Positions 62,716 to 64,000 of a stretch of 64,000 bases of DNA are shown piece after piece. Position numbers and translations under genes: made by a program. Under the pieces are notes generated by a model. That model worked only from the letters and a program-made list of their open reading frames with translations. It did not search any database and was not told the origin of the DNA. Position 1 is the first letter of the stretch, and every line of letters begins with the position of its first letter. The stretch spans positions 62,001 to 126,000 of the forward strand of contig CALUYE010000001.1 of NCBI GenBank assembly GCA_944324945.1. The letters are read 5' to 3'. This DNA is from Candidatus Gastranaerophilales bacterium. Lineage in GTDB: Bacteria > Cyanobacteriota > Vampirovibrionia > Gastranaerophilales > Gastranaerophilaceae.

Positions 62716-64000
62716 TACTCTTCCATGTCTCTTGAATATTTACAATTTTTATTTGAGCAGGCAATTTTATTGCCTCTTTTTAAATATTTTTTAACAAGTA
62801 AACTTCCGCACTGCGGGCATTTTTCCCCTCCGTTAGGTTCTGCCCAGAGTGCAAATGAGCAATCGGGATATTTTGAACAACCCCAGAAAAATGTTCCATA
62901 TCTTGATTTTCTTTTAACAAGTTCGCCGTCTCGTCCCGCTTTTTCGCATTCCGGACATTTAACGCCTGATGATTCAACGATTGAAAATCTTTTTTTGCAT
63001 TTATCGTTTAAACACTGGTAATATTTGCCGTAAGGCCCTGTTTTTATTACCATATCGCCGCCACATTTTTCACATTTTTTATCCGTCGGCTCGTCTTTAG
63101 GAATTTCTATTTTATTTCCTTCTCCTTCCATAGGAAGTGCTGTTTTGCATTCAGGGTACCCTGAACAGGCTAAAAATTGTTTGCCGTAGCGTGATAATTT
63201 AACAACCATTTTCCTGCCACAGTTTGGGCAAACTTTATCTGTTTCAACATCAACTCTTTTCATATTTTTTTGAGCTTCATCAAGAGTTTTTGAAAACGGT
63301 TTCCAGAATTCATTTAAAAATTTAACGCTATCTTGCTTGTCCTCTGCAATATCATCAAGACTTGCTTCCATTTGAGCGGTAAATTTATAGTCCATGATTT
63401 TTTCGAAATGTTCGTTTAATTGTTTACAAACCGCTCTTCCTAAAGGAGTCGGTTTCAGGGATTTATTTTCAATTTTTTCAACATAATTTCTCTGTTGAAT
63501 TTTTGTAATAATCGGAGCATAAGTTGAAGGTCTGCCGATTCCGTATTCTTCAAGCTGTTTAACAAGACTTGCTTCCGAATATCTGGATGGAGGCTGGGTG
63601 AAGTGTTGTTCTGAATTTAATTTTTTCAAATCCAAAACATCGCCTTCTTTTAAATCAGGAAATTTTTTTGCTTCTTCAATTTCATCCGATTCGCAATAAA
63701 TTTTTGTAAAACCGTCAAAAACAATTTTAGATGACCCCATTTTGAAAATATAATTATTTGCTTCAATATCAACGGTTAAATTTTTAACTTTAGCATTTGT
63801 CATCTGAGAAGAAACAAATCTGTCCCAGATTAATTTATATAATCTGTATTGTTCACTTGTTAAATATTTTTTAATGCTTTCGGGTGTTTTATCGATATAT
63901 GAAGGACGAATTGCTTCATGCGCATCTTGTGTGTTTTGTTTTTTCTTGGCGTATACGTTAGGAGTTTTAGGGTAATATTCGTCTCCGTAATTTTCTAAAA
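62715..64000 (-). CDS. topA: DNA topoisomerase I, C-terminal part (gene runs off the window)
   Basis: The frame stays open to the window edge, giving about 428 residues of the C-terminal part. TQDAHEAIRPSYIDKTPESI at the start is the region just after the catalytic Tyr (Y-x-R-T-D-S), which therefore lies outside. SEASLVKQLEEYGIGRPSTY and AVCKQLNEHFEKIMDYKFTA follow. Four C4 zinc ribbons end the protein (CPNCGRKMVV, CEKCGGDMVI, CPECEKAGRDGELV, CPQCGSLLVKKY). Relaxes negative supercoils through a 5'-phosphotyrosine link. The internal ATG at 63803 is not the start. Confidence 0.96.
   Translation of the reverse strand, partial: LENYGDEYYPKTPNVYAKKKQNTQDAHEAIRPSYIDKTPESIKKYLTSEQYRLYKLIWDRFVSSQMTNAKVKNLTVDIEANNYIFKMGSSKIVFDGFTKIYCESDEIEEAKKFPDLKEGDVLDLKKLNSEQHFTQPPSRYSEASLVKQLEEYGIGRPSTYAPIITKIQQRNYVEKIENKSLKPTPLGRAVCKQLNEHFEKIMDYKFTAQMEASLDDIAEDKQDSVKFLNEFWKPFSKTLDEAQKNMKRVDVETDKVCPNCGRKMVVKLSRYGKQFLACSGYPECKTALPMEGEGNKIEIPKDEPTDKKCEKCGGDMVIKTGPYGKYYQCLNDKCKKRFSIVESSGVKCPECEKAGRDGELVKRKSRYGTFFWGCSKYPDCSFALWAEPNGGEKCPQCGSLLVKKYLKRGNKIACSNKNCKYSRDMEE

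Overview
The window is a low-GC, gene-dense bacterial chromosome segment. The organism has an outer membrane (BamA/Omp85, an Nter-signal secretome), a flagellar export apparatus (FlhA, FlhB, FliE, FliF, FliH) and surface polysaccharide clusters. The AT-rich codon use, FliF/FlhA set, Asn/Lys-rich proteins with short N-terminal leaders ending in a SFxG-like motif, Maf-type glycosyltransferase and sigma-like HTH protein together look most like a gut Vampirovibrionia (Melainabacteria/Gastranaerophilales) genome. That assignment is inference from protein style; no rRNA is present to prove it.

Layout. 1-2862 is a gene-poor accessory patch: the start of an HNH-like gene, a DUF1016/YhcG nuclease gene broken by an amber codon, a small gene of odd base composition, and four diverged copies of a ~150-bp repeat that bracket them. 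2863-9416 is a leftward polysaccharide operon: Stealth phosphotransferase, two glycosyltransferases, a DUF115-like protein, a hexapeptide acyltransferase, a NeuA-like cytidylyltransferase and a DRE-TIM aldolase. 9626-11306 holds a secreted Asn/Tyr-rich protein, a YhcC-type radical SAM protein and rpsU. 11396-17272 is a second leftward surface-polymer operon: a CDP-glycerol glycerophosphotransferase-like protein, a YidC-sulfatase fusion, a methyltransferase and UDP-glucose dehydrogenase.

17499-22537 contains an Hsp20, a large unrecognised protein, and the classic tRNA-Thr/Thr/Tyr-tuf unit. 22693-33898 is a rightward flagellar operon headed by a HerA-like/Tudor protein and running flhB, a lytic transglycosylase, fliE, fliF, a divergent protein in the fliG position, fliH, flhA and an MBL hydrolase. 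33900-42456 is a chemosensory cluster (hybrid CheA, sensorless MCP, response regulator with degenerate GGDEF, double CheW) next to a Maf flagellin glycosyltransferase.

42487-51815 holds secreted proteins, lspA, an RluA synthase, a glycine-rich 550-aa protein, a HAD phosphatase, BamA and a sigma-region-4-like protein. 51812-55713 is an overlapping pair of a Ski2-like helicase and an HNH-like protein. The rest is mostly housekeeping (purB, cdd, hsp20, larE, dnaK, aroE, topA) plus a Cys-rich small protein and an orphan ribbon-helix-helix regulator too short for most gene finders.

Most promising for novelty: the DRE-TIM aldolase plus NeuA-like pair, the YidC-sulfatase fusion beside a YIDPG-TagF-like protein, the helicase/HNH pair sharing an N-terminal leader with a third protein, the HerA-barrel/Tudor protein at the head of the flagellar operon, and the flanking repeat family with an amber-interrupted nuclease.
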